Below are positions 9,707 through 19,127 of a stretch of 64,000 nucleotides of DNA, one piece after another; the first letter of the stretch is position 1, and the number at the start of each line of letters is the position of its first letter. Source of the DNA: Reyranella massiliensis 521 (GTDB taxonomy: Bacteria; Pseudomonadota; Alphaproteobacteria; Reyranellales; Reyranellaceae). Below the pieces are notes generated by a model. It ran no database searches. It was not told the origin of the DNA and was given only the letters and a program-made list of their open reading frames with translations. Location: assembly GCA_945860205.1 (NCBI GenBank), contig CAMARK010000006.1:20725-84724 (forward strand), in the 5' to 3' direction. Both the position numbers and the translations under genes were made by a program.

Positions 9707-9732
9707 CGGGAGCGCGTTGCCGCGCTCCCGTC
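9707..9732 (-). terminator. Perfect hairpin between receptor and permease genes (attenuator or 3' stabiliser)
   Basis: ACGGGAGCGCG and CGCGCTCCCGT form a perfect 11-bp inverted repeat with a 4-nt loop, 21 nt after the LivK-like stop codon and before livH. There is no long T run, so it is more likely a partial terminator or an RNA-stabilising stem. This position commonly lets the receptor be made in excess over the membrane parts. Confidence 0.6.
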
Positions 9733-9752
9733 GTTGATCGGCCTCACTAGCC

Positions 9753-10940
9753 TCACTTCATCGGGCACTTTTCATAGTACGGATCCTTGGCGTCCTTCAC
9801 GGCCGTGGCGATGGTCTTCACCGTCATCATGCCGCCGGCATCCTTGACTGCTTCCTGGATGTAGAAGTTCTGGATCGGGAACTGATTGGTGTTGTACTTG
9901 AAGTCGCCGCGCAGCGACTTGAAGTTGGCCTTCTTGAGCTCGGCGCGGACCTTGTCCTTGTTCGAGAGATCGCCCTTCAGGGCATCGGCGGCCGAGGCCA
10001 TCAGCATGATGGCGTCGTAGCTCTGCGCGCCGTAGTAGGACGGGTAGACGTTGTGCTTCTTCTTGAAGTCGGCGACGTAGCGCTTGTTCTGCTCGTTCGG
10101 CAGGTCGTTCACCCACTCCTGGGCGCCCAGGGTGCCAAGCGCGAGATCGCCCTGCTGCGGCAGCGTGATCGCGTCGATCGAGAACACCTGGTAGAGCGGC
10201 ACGGTCTTGTTGAGGCCGGCCTGCGCCCACTGCTTCACGAACTGAACGCCGTGCGCGCCGGGATAGAAGATGAAGATGCCGTCGGGCTTGGCCGCGGCGA
10301 TCTTGGCGAGCTCGGCCGAGAAGTCGATCTGGTCGGGCCACTTGGTGAAGTCCTCGTTCACGATCGTGCCCTTGTAGGTGCGCCTGACGCCGGCCAGCAT
10401 GTCCTTGCCGGCGGCGTAGTTGGGACCCACCAGATAGAGGCTCTTCACGCCCTTGGTGTTAAGGTACTCGCCCATCGCCATCGGCGTCTGGTCGTTGTTC
10501 CACGAGGTCGAGAAGAAGTTCTTGTTGCAGAGTTCGCCCGCGATCTGCGACGGCCCGGCGTTGGCCGAGATCAGGATGGTGTCGCCCTCGTCGGTCACGG
10601 TCTTGAGCGAGGCTAGCAGCACGTTCGACCAGATGTAGCCGGCGATGAAGTTCACCTTGTCCTGCAGCACGAGCTTCTCGGAGCGCGCCTTGCCGACGTC
10701 GGGCTTGAAGGTGTCGTCCTCGTAGATGATCTCGAACGGCTTGCCGCCCATCATGCCGCCGAGATGCTCCTTGGCGAGCTCGACCGAGCGGCGCATGTCC
10801 TCGCCGATGGCGGCCTGCGGGCCGGAGAAGGTGCTGACGAAGCCGACCTTGATCGGGCTTTGCGCCATCGCGGGCAGGCTGCCTATCCCCACGGTGGCGA
10901 GCGCCGCGATTGTTGCGGGTCCAAACAATTTGCTTTTCAT
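9753..10940 (-). CDS. Periplasmic receptor of Liv-type ABC importer (LivK-like)
   Basis: 395 residues from ATG 10940, with GGGAG upstream and a Sec signal peptide (MKSKLFGPATIAAL, cleaved near MAQ). The mature start SPIKVGFVSTFSGPQA is typical of type I periplasmic binding proteins for branched-chain or aromatic acids. It is the first gene of the liv-like set, downstream of the aryl-CoA ligase and GNAT genes. Receptors of this clade are often found with benzoate or hydroxybenzoate genes, so an aromatic ligand is a reasonable inference. Confidence 0.85.
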   Translation of the reverse strand: MKSKLFGPATIAALATVGIGSLPAMAQSPIKVGFVSTFSGPQAAIGEDMRRSVELAKEHLGGMMGGKPFEIIYEDDTFKPDVGKARSEKLVLQDKVNFIAGYIWSNVLLASLKTVTDEGDTILISANAGPSQIAGELCNKNFFSTSWNNDQTPMAMGEYLNTKGVKSLYLVGPNYAAGKDMLAGVRRTYKGTIVNEDFTKWPDQIDFSAELAKIAAAKPDGIFIFYPGAHGVQFVKQWAQAGLNKTVPLYQVFSIDAITLPQQGDLALGTLGAQEWVNDLPNEQNKRYVADFKKKHNVYPSYYGAQSYDAIMLMASAADALKGDLSNKDKVRAELKKANFKSLRGDFKYNTNQFPIQNFYIQEAVKDAGGMMTVKTIATAVKDAKDPYYEKCPMK

Positions 10941-11003
10941 GGGCCGAAACTCCCTGTTTCCCTTGGCGCTATAGAAGCCGAAAACCACGCCTGCAACAAC
11001 GGC

Positions 11004-11631
11004 TTATTGCCCCTCGCACCCCATCCAGAGCGTTCGTCCCAAGACCGGGGCTTCGAGGGGGAGCGCCTCGAATCCGCGTGCTCGCCAGAAGCGGATCGCG
11101 CCTTTGTTGGCCCGATTGACGCCGACATGCATTGCCCGCATGCCATCGCCGCTGGCGGCCTGGCGCCAGGCATCGAGCAGCTTCGAACCGATCCCGCGCC
11201 GCTGCAGGCGAGGCAGGATATTCATATGCAGATGCGCGGGGAATTTCGCCGTGACTGCAGCCGGCGTCGGTGTCGGATGGTGGATCATGAAGGCCCGCCG
11301 CTGGTCCGCGGTCTGCGTCTTGGGCGGCACGTCGGAAGGATCCGAATATCGAGAGCGTAGCGCCGGCCACCAGTCCCGCTCCAGCCTATGCTCCCACGTC
11401 GCGGTGTCTGTCGTGCCGGCCACGAACCCGGCGATGCCGTCGCCGTCTTCGACAACCAGCGCCAGGGTCGGTTCGAGCAGCGCATAGGGCGCGATATAGA
11501 TGTGCCCCATCAGGCACGGGTCGACGTAGAGGTGAGAGGCATCGCCGCCAGCGAGACCCGTCGCCAGGGAGATCGCATAGCAGGCGTCGATATCGGCCTT
11601 CGAATCGGCGAATGTCGATCGCGCGATCCAT
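11004..11631 (-). pseudogene. GNAT acetyltransferase with an apparent +1 frameshift near the 5' end
   Basis: The main ORF from ATG 11510 gives 168 residues ending in a normal GNAT C-terminus (LQRRGIGSKLLDAW is the acetyl-CoA-binding loop). The same frame continues upstream as clear coding sequence (ADIDACYAISLATGLAGG) but has no start before the ligase stop. In another frame, ATG 11629-11631 overlaps the ligase stop as TAATG and reads MDRAIDIRRFE. Removing one base from GAAGGCC at about 11597 joins the two as RRFEADIDACY. The gene is therefore either frameshifted or carries a sequence error. If translation starts at 11510 the product would lack the first GNAT strand and helix. Confidence 0.7.
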
Positions 11632-13181
11632 TACGACCTGAGCTTGAATCGCTGGATCTTGCCGGTCGCGGTCTTGGGCAGTTCGGGCATGTACTCGACC
11701 CAGCGCGGATATTTATAAGGCGCCAGGGTTTTCTTGCAGTGCGCCATCAGCTCGTCGGTGAGCGCCGCGCCCGCATCGGCCGCCTGCTTCAGGACGATGA
11801 TCGCCTTGGGCTTGATCAGCCCCTGCTCGTCGGCATGGCCCACGACGGCGGCTTCCAGCACGGCGGGGTGGCCGACCAGGCAGTTCTCGATCTCGACCGG
11901 CGAGCACCAGATGCCGCCCACCTTCAGCATGTCGTCGCTGCGGCCCTCGTAGATGAAATACCCATCGGGATCCTCGCGATAAGTGTCGCCGGTGTTGAGC
12001 CAGCCGTTCACCATCGTCTCCGCCGTCTTCTCCGGCTTGTTCCAGTAAGAGGTGGCGGCCGACTCGGCCCTGATCCAGAGGCGCCCGCTCACTCCCTTGG
12101 CCACGGCGTCGCCATTCTCGTCGAGGATGCGGCAGTCGTAGCCCGGCACCGGCCGGCCGCTGGTGCCGGCGCGGAAATCGCCCAGCCGGTTGCCGATGAA
12201 GATGTGCAGCGCCTCAGTCGAGCCGATGCCGTCCAGGATCACCGTGCCGGTCTTTTCTTTCCAACGCCGGAACATGTCGGCCGGCAGCGCTTCGCCGGCC
12301 GAGACGCAGGCCCGCACTGAGGAGAGATCGCGCGGCTTGGCGTCCAGGGCGGCGAGCTGCGCGGCATAGAGCGTCGGCACGCCGTAATAGAGCGAGGGCT
12401 TGAAGCGATCGATATTGTCGAAGACCGTGTCCGGCGTCGGCCTGCGGTCGTCGAGCACGGCGGTGCCGCCGGTCCACAGCGGGAAGGTCATGCCGTTGCC
12501 CAGCCCGTAGGCGAAGAACAGTTTTGCCGCCGAGTAGCTGATGTCGCTTTCCGTGACGCCCAGCACGCGCACGCCATAGAGCTCGCTGGTCACCACCATG
12601 TCGCGCTGGGCATGGACCGCGCCCTTGGGCCGGCCGGTCGAGCCGGAGGAATAGAGCCAGAAGCAGTCGTCGGTGGCCGCGGCCATGCGCGGCTCCAGCT
12701 CGTCGGATGCCGCCGCCATTTTCGCCAGGAACGCATCGACCGTGAGCGCATCGGCAGGCGACTGCCTTAGCGCCGGCTCGATCTCGCCCGCGAATTCGCC
12801 GGAATAGACCACAAGCCGGCAGCCCGAATCCTCGATCATGTAGGCATAGTCGAGTGCACGCAGCAGCGTGTTGGGCGGCACCGGCACGATCCCGGCCTTG
12901 ATGGCCCCCCAGAACAGATAGAAGAACGCCGGACAATCCTTCACCACCATCAGCAGCCGGTCGCCCGGTTTCAGCCCAAGACCGAGGAGCGCATTGCCGG
13001 TGCGGTTCACCCGCTCCGCCAGCTCGGCATAGGTGACCGTCTCCTGTGCCGTCCGGATCGCCGCCTTAGCGCCGCGGCCCTCGCCGACATGCCGGTCGAT
13101 GAACGGCACCGCGACATTGAAGTGCGCCGGCAGCCAGACCTTGTGGTCGGACGAGAAGGAGATGCCGGAAGGAAGCGCCAT
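11631..13181 (-). CDS. Benzoate-CoA ligase family AMP-forming acyl-CoA synthetase
   Basis: 516 residues, typical of the ANL family. The AMP-binding P-loop is YSSGSTGRPKGAVH, and the later motifs GWLNTGDTYREDPDGYF and the catalytic Lys region KTATGKIQRF are present. The N-terminal block (PAHFNVAVPFIDRHVGEGRG) is characteristic of benzoate-CoA ligases. It would activate benzoate or a related aryl acid with ATP and CoA, giving the substrate of the BoxB/BoxC enzymes encoded about 4.5 kb further along on the same strand. The substrate range (benzoate, hydroxy- or aminobenzoate) is not resolved. Confidence 0.85.
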   Translation of the reverse strand: MALPSGISFSSDHKVWLPAHFNVAVPFIDRHVGEGRGAKAAIRTAQETVTYAELAERVNRTGNALLGLGLKPGDRLLMVVKDCPAFFYLFWGAIKAGIVPVPPNTLLRALDYAYMIEDSGCRLVVYSGEFAGEIEPALRQSPADALTVDAFLAKMAAASDELEPRMAAATDDCFWLYSSGSTGRPKGAVHAQRDMVVTSELYGVRVLGVTESDISYSAAKLFFAYGLGNGMTFPLWTGGTAVLDDRRPTPDTVFDNIDRFKPSLYYGVPTLYAAQLAALDAKPRDLSSVRACVSAGEALPADMFRRWKEKTGTVILDGIGSTEALHIFIGNRLGDFRAGTSGRPVPGYDCRILDENGDAVAKGVSGRLWIRAESAATSYWNKPEKTAETMVNGWLNTGDTYREDPDGYFIYEGRSDDMLKVGGIWCSPVEIENCLVGHPAVLEAAVVGHADEQGLIKPKAIIVLKQAADAGAALTDELMAHCKKTLAPYKYPRWVEYMPELPKTATGKIQRFKLRS

Positions 13182-13249
13182 GACGGGACCCGGAGTGGAT
13201 TTACAAGGCCCTCCTGTAGCGCAAGCCGGCGCTCAAGGGGAGCGCGTCC

Positions 13250-13819
13250 CTACCAGGGTGGCTTTTCGCGGGAAGACGGCGGCCGCGGCGGCGGCGGCAC
13301 TGAGGGCGCGCCGCCCGACCTGCGGATATCGACATAGTGGCGGTTGAGCTGGGTCGCGAGCACGATCGCCCGGCCCAGCATCGCCGCCGCGCCGACCATG
13401 GCCAGCAGCGCCGCGACATAGCGGATGACCTCCAGCTCAGGCGCTGCGCGGGCGCCCACTATTTCCACCGCGACCGCGGCAGCCACCAACACGGCGACCC
13501 AGAGCAGCACGAACCGGGCCCTGAACGACACCGCCACCATCGGGCGATAAAGGTCGTGCTCGACGCGCATCAGGGCGCCGCGCAGCCCGCCGGCGAGGAG
13601 GCCCGCCGCCAGGGCGAGCAGGAACGTCCAGCCCGGCTGGCGGGCGAGCACGATCTGGATCAGGGCGAGGCCCAGTGCCGCGCCGAGGCCGGGCGCCGGC
13701 GGTGCCAGCAGGCGCCATTGCGAGATGTAGCGCCGCCGTACCTCGCGCCAGGCAAGGTAGAGGCTGCCGCAGGCCAGGGCGGCCAGGATGATGTGCAGCA
13801 GGGCGAGCTTGGCGATCAC
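13250..13819 (-). CDS. Small multi-span membrane protein of unknown function
   Basis: 189 residues with about four or five hydrophobic segments (near 5-25, 40-60, 65-80, 105-125 and 133-152) and a proline-rich hydrophilic C-tail (PSVPPPPRPPSSREKPPW). No family is recognised. It lies 68 bp upstream of the aryl-CoA ligase on the same strand and could lead that transcript, but nothing shows a functional link. Confidence 0.6.
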   Translation of the reverse strand: MIAKLALLHIILAALACGSLYLAWREVRRRYISQWRLLAPPAPGLGAALGLALIQIVLARQPGWTFLLALAAGLLAGGLRGALMRVEHDLYRPMVAVSFRARFVLLWVAVLVAAAVAVEIVGARAAPELEVIRYVAALLAMVGAAAMLGRAIVLATQLNRHYVDIRRSGGAPSVPPPPRPPSSREKPPW

Positions 13820-14023
13820 GCTGCCGTCCTCTATTCCAATTCAGAGCCGCCAGAAAGATGACGAATCGTCGTAGGGCTCCTTGCGGCCGGGCGAAGTTGC
13901 TGGTTGCCGTCGAGATCCTCGACGATCGGCGCGAACACATCGGCCTCGAAGCGGCTGACCCCGGCAACCCGGGCCCGCCATTGCGGGCGATGGCTGAACG
14001 CAGTCGCGGAGCAATGCCGATCT

Positions 14024-15208
14024 TTATCGCGACAGCCGTTCAGTCGGCAGACTCATCTCCGCCATGAGGCCGTCCGTATTCCAATGGCATTGCAGCGATC
14101 CACCAAACGTGGTCTCGATTGTTTCCCGGATCAGACGAGTGCCGAAGCCTGCGGCTGAAGGCGTTCCCGCAACGAGCGGACCATGCCGCTCACGCCATGC
14201 GACTTGCAGCTTGGTGTCTTCTACATTCCAGCCGATCTCCACCACGCCGGTTTCCTTGGCAAGCGCACCGTACTTGGTCGCATTGGTGGCGAGTTCGTGG
14301 AAGACCAGGGCCATGCCATTGGCCGCGTGCTCGCCCAGCCGCATGACAGGACCCAGCAGGATAAAGCGAGGCGGCTGGCCCGGAAGAGACTGATGTGGTT
14401 GCAGGACTGCGCGCACAAGCGACTGCAGGTCCGACACTTGTGGAACATCTTCCAGATCGGTGAAGCTGCGCCGGATCAGGCCGTGTGCCGCAGCCAGGGC
14501 GCGGACACGCCCTGACAAGGCGGAGGCCAGGCCTTCGGCCGAACCCCCCTTTGCTCCACTGATCTGGATCATGCCGTCAAACAGACTGAAGACGTTCTTG
14601 AGGCGATGGCTCATTTCACGGGCGAGGACATGCTGCTCTGCAAGCGCATCGCGCAGACGCTGCTCGGTCTGGTGCATTTGCAGCGCTGTGCTGACGAAGG
14701 AGCCCAGTTCCGTGACGGCCTCGACATGACTCTTGTTGAAGTGGCCGACGTGCGCGGCGACATTCCAGAGAGTGCCGAGCTGTTCGCTGCCGCGGCGAAG
14801 CGGAATCAGCAGGACCTCGGGGACCACGATCTGCGCGTCGGATATCCAGTCGTAGTATCGCTCGGCATGCCGGCAAAGAACCGGACCGTCGGAATCCAGC
14901 GTGACACCGCACGGGCTGAAATCTCGCGGCGTCGTCGCTCCTTCGAAAGTAGCGAGCGAACCGCGCAGGAAAGCCCATCGGAAGAGCGGTGGCTCGGAGA
15001 TGCTGATGCCGGCCGCGACACTGCCTGTCATCTGCATGGCCAGATCGACGAAGCTCGGGAGGACCTGGTCCGGGCCTTCGGCCATGCGGGCCGCCAGTTC
15101 CAGAATCGCTTGCTTGGTTTCCGTGGAATCCACCGCCGATGCGGGACGCTCGTCCAGCTCGTGGGTGATCACGACGTCCGCTAGCGTGACGGCGCTCAGT
15201 GTTGTCAC
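14024..15208 (-). CDS. GAF-like sensor histidine kinase of the HWE/HisKA_2 class
   Basis: About 394 residues from GTG 15208, which has GGAGG four bases upstream; the ORF's first ATG has no ribosome site. A GAF-like sensor domain spans about residues 30-185. The phosphoacceptor helix is EMSHRLKNVFSLF, followed by the ATPase domain (LVFHELATNATKYGAL, then GFGTRLI), which is the HWE/HisKA_2 arrangement common in Alphaproteobacteria. No membrane span is present, so it is cytoplasmic. No response regulator lies beside it. The ligand of the GAF-like domain is unknown. Confidence 0.8.
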   Translation of the reverse strand: MTTLSAVTLADVVITHELDERPASAVDSTETKQAILELAARMAEGPDQVLPSFVDLAMQMTGSVAAGISISEPPLFRWAFLRGSLATFEGATTPRDFSPCGVTLDSDGPVLCRHAERYYDWISDAQIVVPEVLLIPLRRGSEQLGTLWNVAAHVGHFNKSHVEAVTELGSFVSTALQMHQTEQRLRDALAEQHVLAREMSHRLKNVFSLFDGMIQISGAKGGSAEGLASALSGRVRALAAAHGLIRRSFTDLEDVPQVSDLQSLVRAVLQPHQSLPGQPPRFILLGPVMRLGEHAANGMALVFHELATNATKYGALAKETGVVEIGWNVEDTKLQVAWRERHGPLVAGTPSAAGFGTRLIRETIETTFGGSLQCHWNTDGLMAEMSLPTERLSR

Positions 15209-15579
15209 GATACCTCCGGCTCCTCTGGCGAACATGAGGTTGTTTGGGCGAGGGCACAAGCGCATGCAGCGGGCGCGGCTGGCCGAGCAGGAGGGCGCTG
15301 CCGAGGTCGAGACGATGCATACCGCCCGGGAAAACCGCCAGCAGGGCGGCCCTGCGGCCGGTGCCGGTGGGCCATTGTGAGGGCTTCCGGCGCCGGATTG
15401 GCCGCACTTTCCGCCTCGCGCGCGGGCTTTTGACGTCGGCGTCAGGCAATTTGGGGGTGGGGGCCGGTTTGACGGCGGCCCCGGGAACCGTTACGGCCCC
15501 GTATACGTAGATAACCGGGGGTACGCGTCGCGTGCCGCCGCACTTAGCTCACGCTCTCTTACTAACTAGGATACAGAAA
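15209..15579. other. Gene-free control region between sensor kinase and cold-shock gene
   Basis: About 370 bp with no convincing ORF. The right half precedes the cold-shock gene on the plus strand and probably contains its promoter and a long structured leader. TTGACG at about 15469 with TACGGC 17 bp later is a weak promoter candidate. The left half would carry the promoter of the divergent kinase. Confidence 0.4.
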
Positions 15580-15780
15580 ATGGCTTCAGGCACAGTCAAG
15601 TGGTTCAACGCCACCAAGGGTTTCGGCTTCATCCAGCCCGATGGCGGCGGCAAGGACGTGTTCGTCCACATCAGCGCCGTCGAGCGCGCGGGCCTGAATG
15701 GGCTCAATGAAGGCCAGAAGATCACCTATGAAGTCCAGCAGGACCGCGGCAAGGATGCCGCCGTTAACCTGAAGGCCTAG
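15580..15780 (+). CDS. Cold-shock domain protein (CspA family)
   Basis: 66 residues, the usual length, from ATG 15580 with AGGA upstream. RNP1 (KGFGFIQPD) and RNP2 (VFVHISAV) single-strand nucleic acid-binding motifs are intact and the start [17 protein letters not shown] is typical of alphaproteobacterial Csp. It acts as an RNA chaperone in cold shock or general stress. It is monocistronic, with a strong terminator 26 bp after its stop. The long leader upstream may be thermosensitive, as in other csp genes. Confidence 0.95.
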   Translation: MASGTVKWFNATKGFGFIQPDGGGKDVFVHISAVERAGLNGLNEGQKITYEVQQDRGKDAAVNLKA

Positions 15781-15806
15781 GCGCTTCCAGCTCCAGAATT
15801 TTCAAG

Positions 15807-15842
15807 GCCCGTCCCGGCTTTTGCCGGGGCGGGCTTTTCTTT
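15807..15842 (+). terminator. Rho-independent terminator of the cold-shock gene
   Basis: GCCCGTCCCGGC, TTTT loop, GCCGGGGCGGGC, then TTTTCTTT. The stem is 12 bp (one G-T pair) with a T-rich tail, immediately after the csp stop codon. Confidence 0.9.
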
Positions 15843-16028
15843 GCCTGGGGTGACCCTCAACACCAGGCCGGCGGTGGCCGGCGGGACAAGGCCGGCGATG
15901 AACATCGCGAACAGCGCCGATTGCGCCATCGACGGGTTCTGACACCGGCGACGGAGATGACGAAGCCCAGCCCCGCGCTGTTCCGACGGCGGGCCAATGC
16001 CCTATGGTCGGGCCGGGGGAGAGGTCTG

Positions 16029-17696
16029 ATGACCATCACGCGCTGGATGCCGGGGCTCGCCATGCTCCGCGACTACAAGCTTGCCTCGCTGCCGCACGAT
16101 CTTGCGGCGGGGCTCACCCTCGGCGCCGTGATGGTGCCGGTGGGGCTGGCCTATGGCGAGCTGGCAGGGCTGCCGCTGGCGGGGCTCTACGGCAGCATGC
16201 TGCCGTTGCTGGCCTATGCGCTGTTCGGCAGCTCGCGCCAGCTCGTGGTCGGGCCCGACACGGCGATGGCGGCGATCGTGGCCGTCGCGGTGGCGCCGTT
16301 GGCGTTGGGCGATCCGACGCGGCTCGCGCTGCTGGCGGCGGGGCTCGGCGTGATGGTGGGCGTGCTCTGCCTGCTGGCGGGCGTGCTGCGGCTGGGGTTC
16401 GTCGCTGACTTCCTCTCCAAGCCAGTGATCGTGGGATTCATGCATGGCCTCGCCCTGGTGATCATCGGCGCACAGCTGCCCAAGGTGTTCGGGCTGAAGT
16501 CCGAGGGTGAGACGACGCTCGAGCAGTTCGTGAGCCTCGCGGCGCGGCTGGGCGACACCAATCTCGTGACCCTGGCGATCGGGGGTGCGAGCTTCGCGGT
16601 CATTCTTTTGTGCCGGCGCTTCGTGCCGCGCGTGCCGGGGGCAGTGTTGGCGCTGGTGGGCTCGGTGCTGGCCGTCGTCTGGCTCGGGCTCGACAAGCAG
16701 GGCGTGGCGGTCGTCGGGCGGATCCCTGCCGGCCTGCCCGGGCTCTCGCTGCCGGTGCCGACGCTGGCCGACTTCGAGAATCTTCTGCCGGTGGCGCTGG
16801 TGGCGGCGTTGCTCTCCTTCTCCGACACCATGATCACGGCGCGCGGCTTCGCGGCGCGCAACCGCTATCGCATCGACGGCAATCAGGAGCTTTTAGGCAT
16901 CGGCATGGCCAACCTCGTCTCGGGGCTGAACCAGGGCCTGCCGATCAGCGCCAGCGACACGCGCACCGCAGTGGCCGAAGCGGCAGGTGGACGGACGCAG
17001 GTGACATGCGTGATCGCGGCGGCGGTCGTGGCTGGCGTCACCCTGTGGCTGGCAGGGCTCTTGTTCTACCTGCCGCAGGCCGCACTGGGCGGCATTCTGA
17101 TCGCCTCGGCCTGGGGCCTTTGCGACTTCGCCGAGTTCGGCCGGCTGTGGCGCTTCCGCGGCATCAGCCTGGCGGGCGCGCTAGTGACGCTCCTCGGCGT
17201 GGTGACGCTGGGGGTGATGGAAGGCATCCTGGTCGGGGTGGTCTTCGCCCTGGTGCTGCTGTTGCGGGCGCTGGCGTTTCCGGTCGATGCCGTGCTCGGG
17301 CGCACGCCCGATGGCGGCTGGCACGATGTTGCGCACCGCAGCGATGCAGAGCCGGTGCCGGGCCTGCTAGTCTACCGATTCGCGGCGCCGCTGTTCTTCG
17401 CCAACTGCAACCAGTTCCGCGACCGCCTCGACGCGTTGATCGCTTCAGCGCCCGCAGCGGCGCCGGTGAAGGGCGTGGTGCTGGACGGCGGCGCCATCAA
17501 CGACGTCGACCTGATGGGCTGCGAGACGCTGTCCGAGGTCTATGAGGCGTTGCAGGCCCGCGGTATTGGTTTTGCCGTCGGCAACCTGCGCGACCGGGTG
17601 AAGCGCGACATCGAGCGTGGGCTGGCGCTCGGCCCGGAAGGTGATGATATCACCTTCCCCGACGTGGCCGCGGCGGCCAGCCATTTGCGGGAATGA
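16029..17696 (+). CDS. SulP-family anion transporter with C-terminal STAS domain
   Basis: About 555 residues from ATG 16029, which has GGGGGAGAGG just upstream; the ORF extends 36 codons further without a better site. The SulP core has 10-12 hydrophobic segments (GLTLGAVMVPVGLAYGELAG near the N-terminus, ISASDTRTAVAEAAGG in the middle). Residues after about 440 form a STAS domain (VVLDGGAINDVDLMG). It imports sulfate, bicarbonate or a dicarboxylate; the substrate is not resolved. It converges on boxB with a 3-bp gap. Confidence 0.88.
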   Translation: MTITRWMPGLAMLRDYKLASLPHDLAAGLTLGAVMVPVGLAYGELAGLPLAGLYGSMLPLLAYALFGSSRQLVVGPDTAMAAIVAVAVAPLALGDPTRLALLAAGLGVMVGVLCLLAGVLRLGFVADFLSKPVIVGFMHGLALVIIGAQLPKVFGLKSEGETTLEQFVSLAARLGDTNLVTLAIGGASFAVILLCRRFVPRVPGAVLALVGSVLAVVWLGLDKQGVAVVGRIPAGLPGLSLPVPTLADFENLLPVALVAALLSFSDTMITARGFAARNRYRIDGNQELLGIGMANLVSGLNQGLPISASDTRTAVAEAAGGRTQVTCVIAAAVVAGVTLWLAGLLFYLPQAALGGILIASAWGLCDFAEFGRLWRFRGISLAGALVTLLGVVTLGVMEGILVGVVFALVLLLRALAFPVDAVLGRTPDGGWHDVAHRSDAEPVPGLLVYRFAAPLFFANCNQFRDRLDALIASAPAAAPVKGVVLDGGAINDVDLMGCETLSEVYEALQARGIGFAVGNLRDRVKRDIERGLALGPEGDDITFPDVAAAASHLRE

Positions 17697-17699
17697 CGG

Positions 17700-19118
<1,419 letters not shown>

Positions 19119-19127
19119 GATTGCCTC

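Noticed and set aside
13820-14023. Short ORFs on both strands between the membrane protein and the sensor kinase
   Set aside because: No start codon with a ribosome site and no conserved pattern; one reverse frame looks protein-like for 60 codons but lacks a convincing start.
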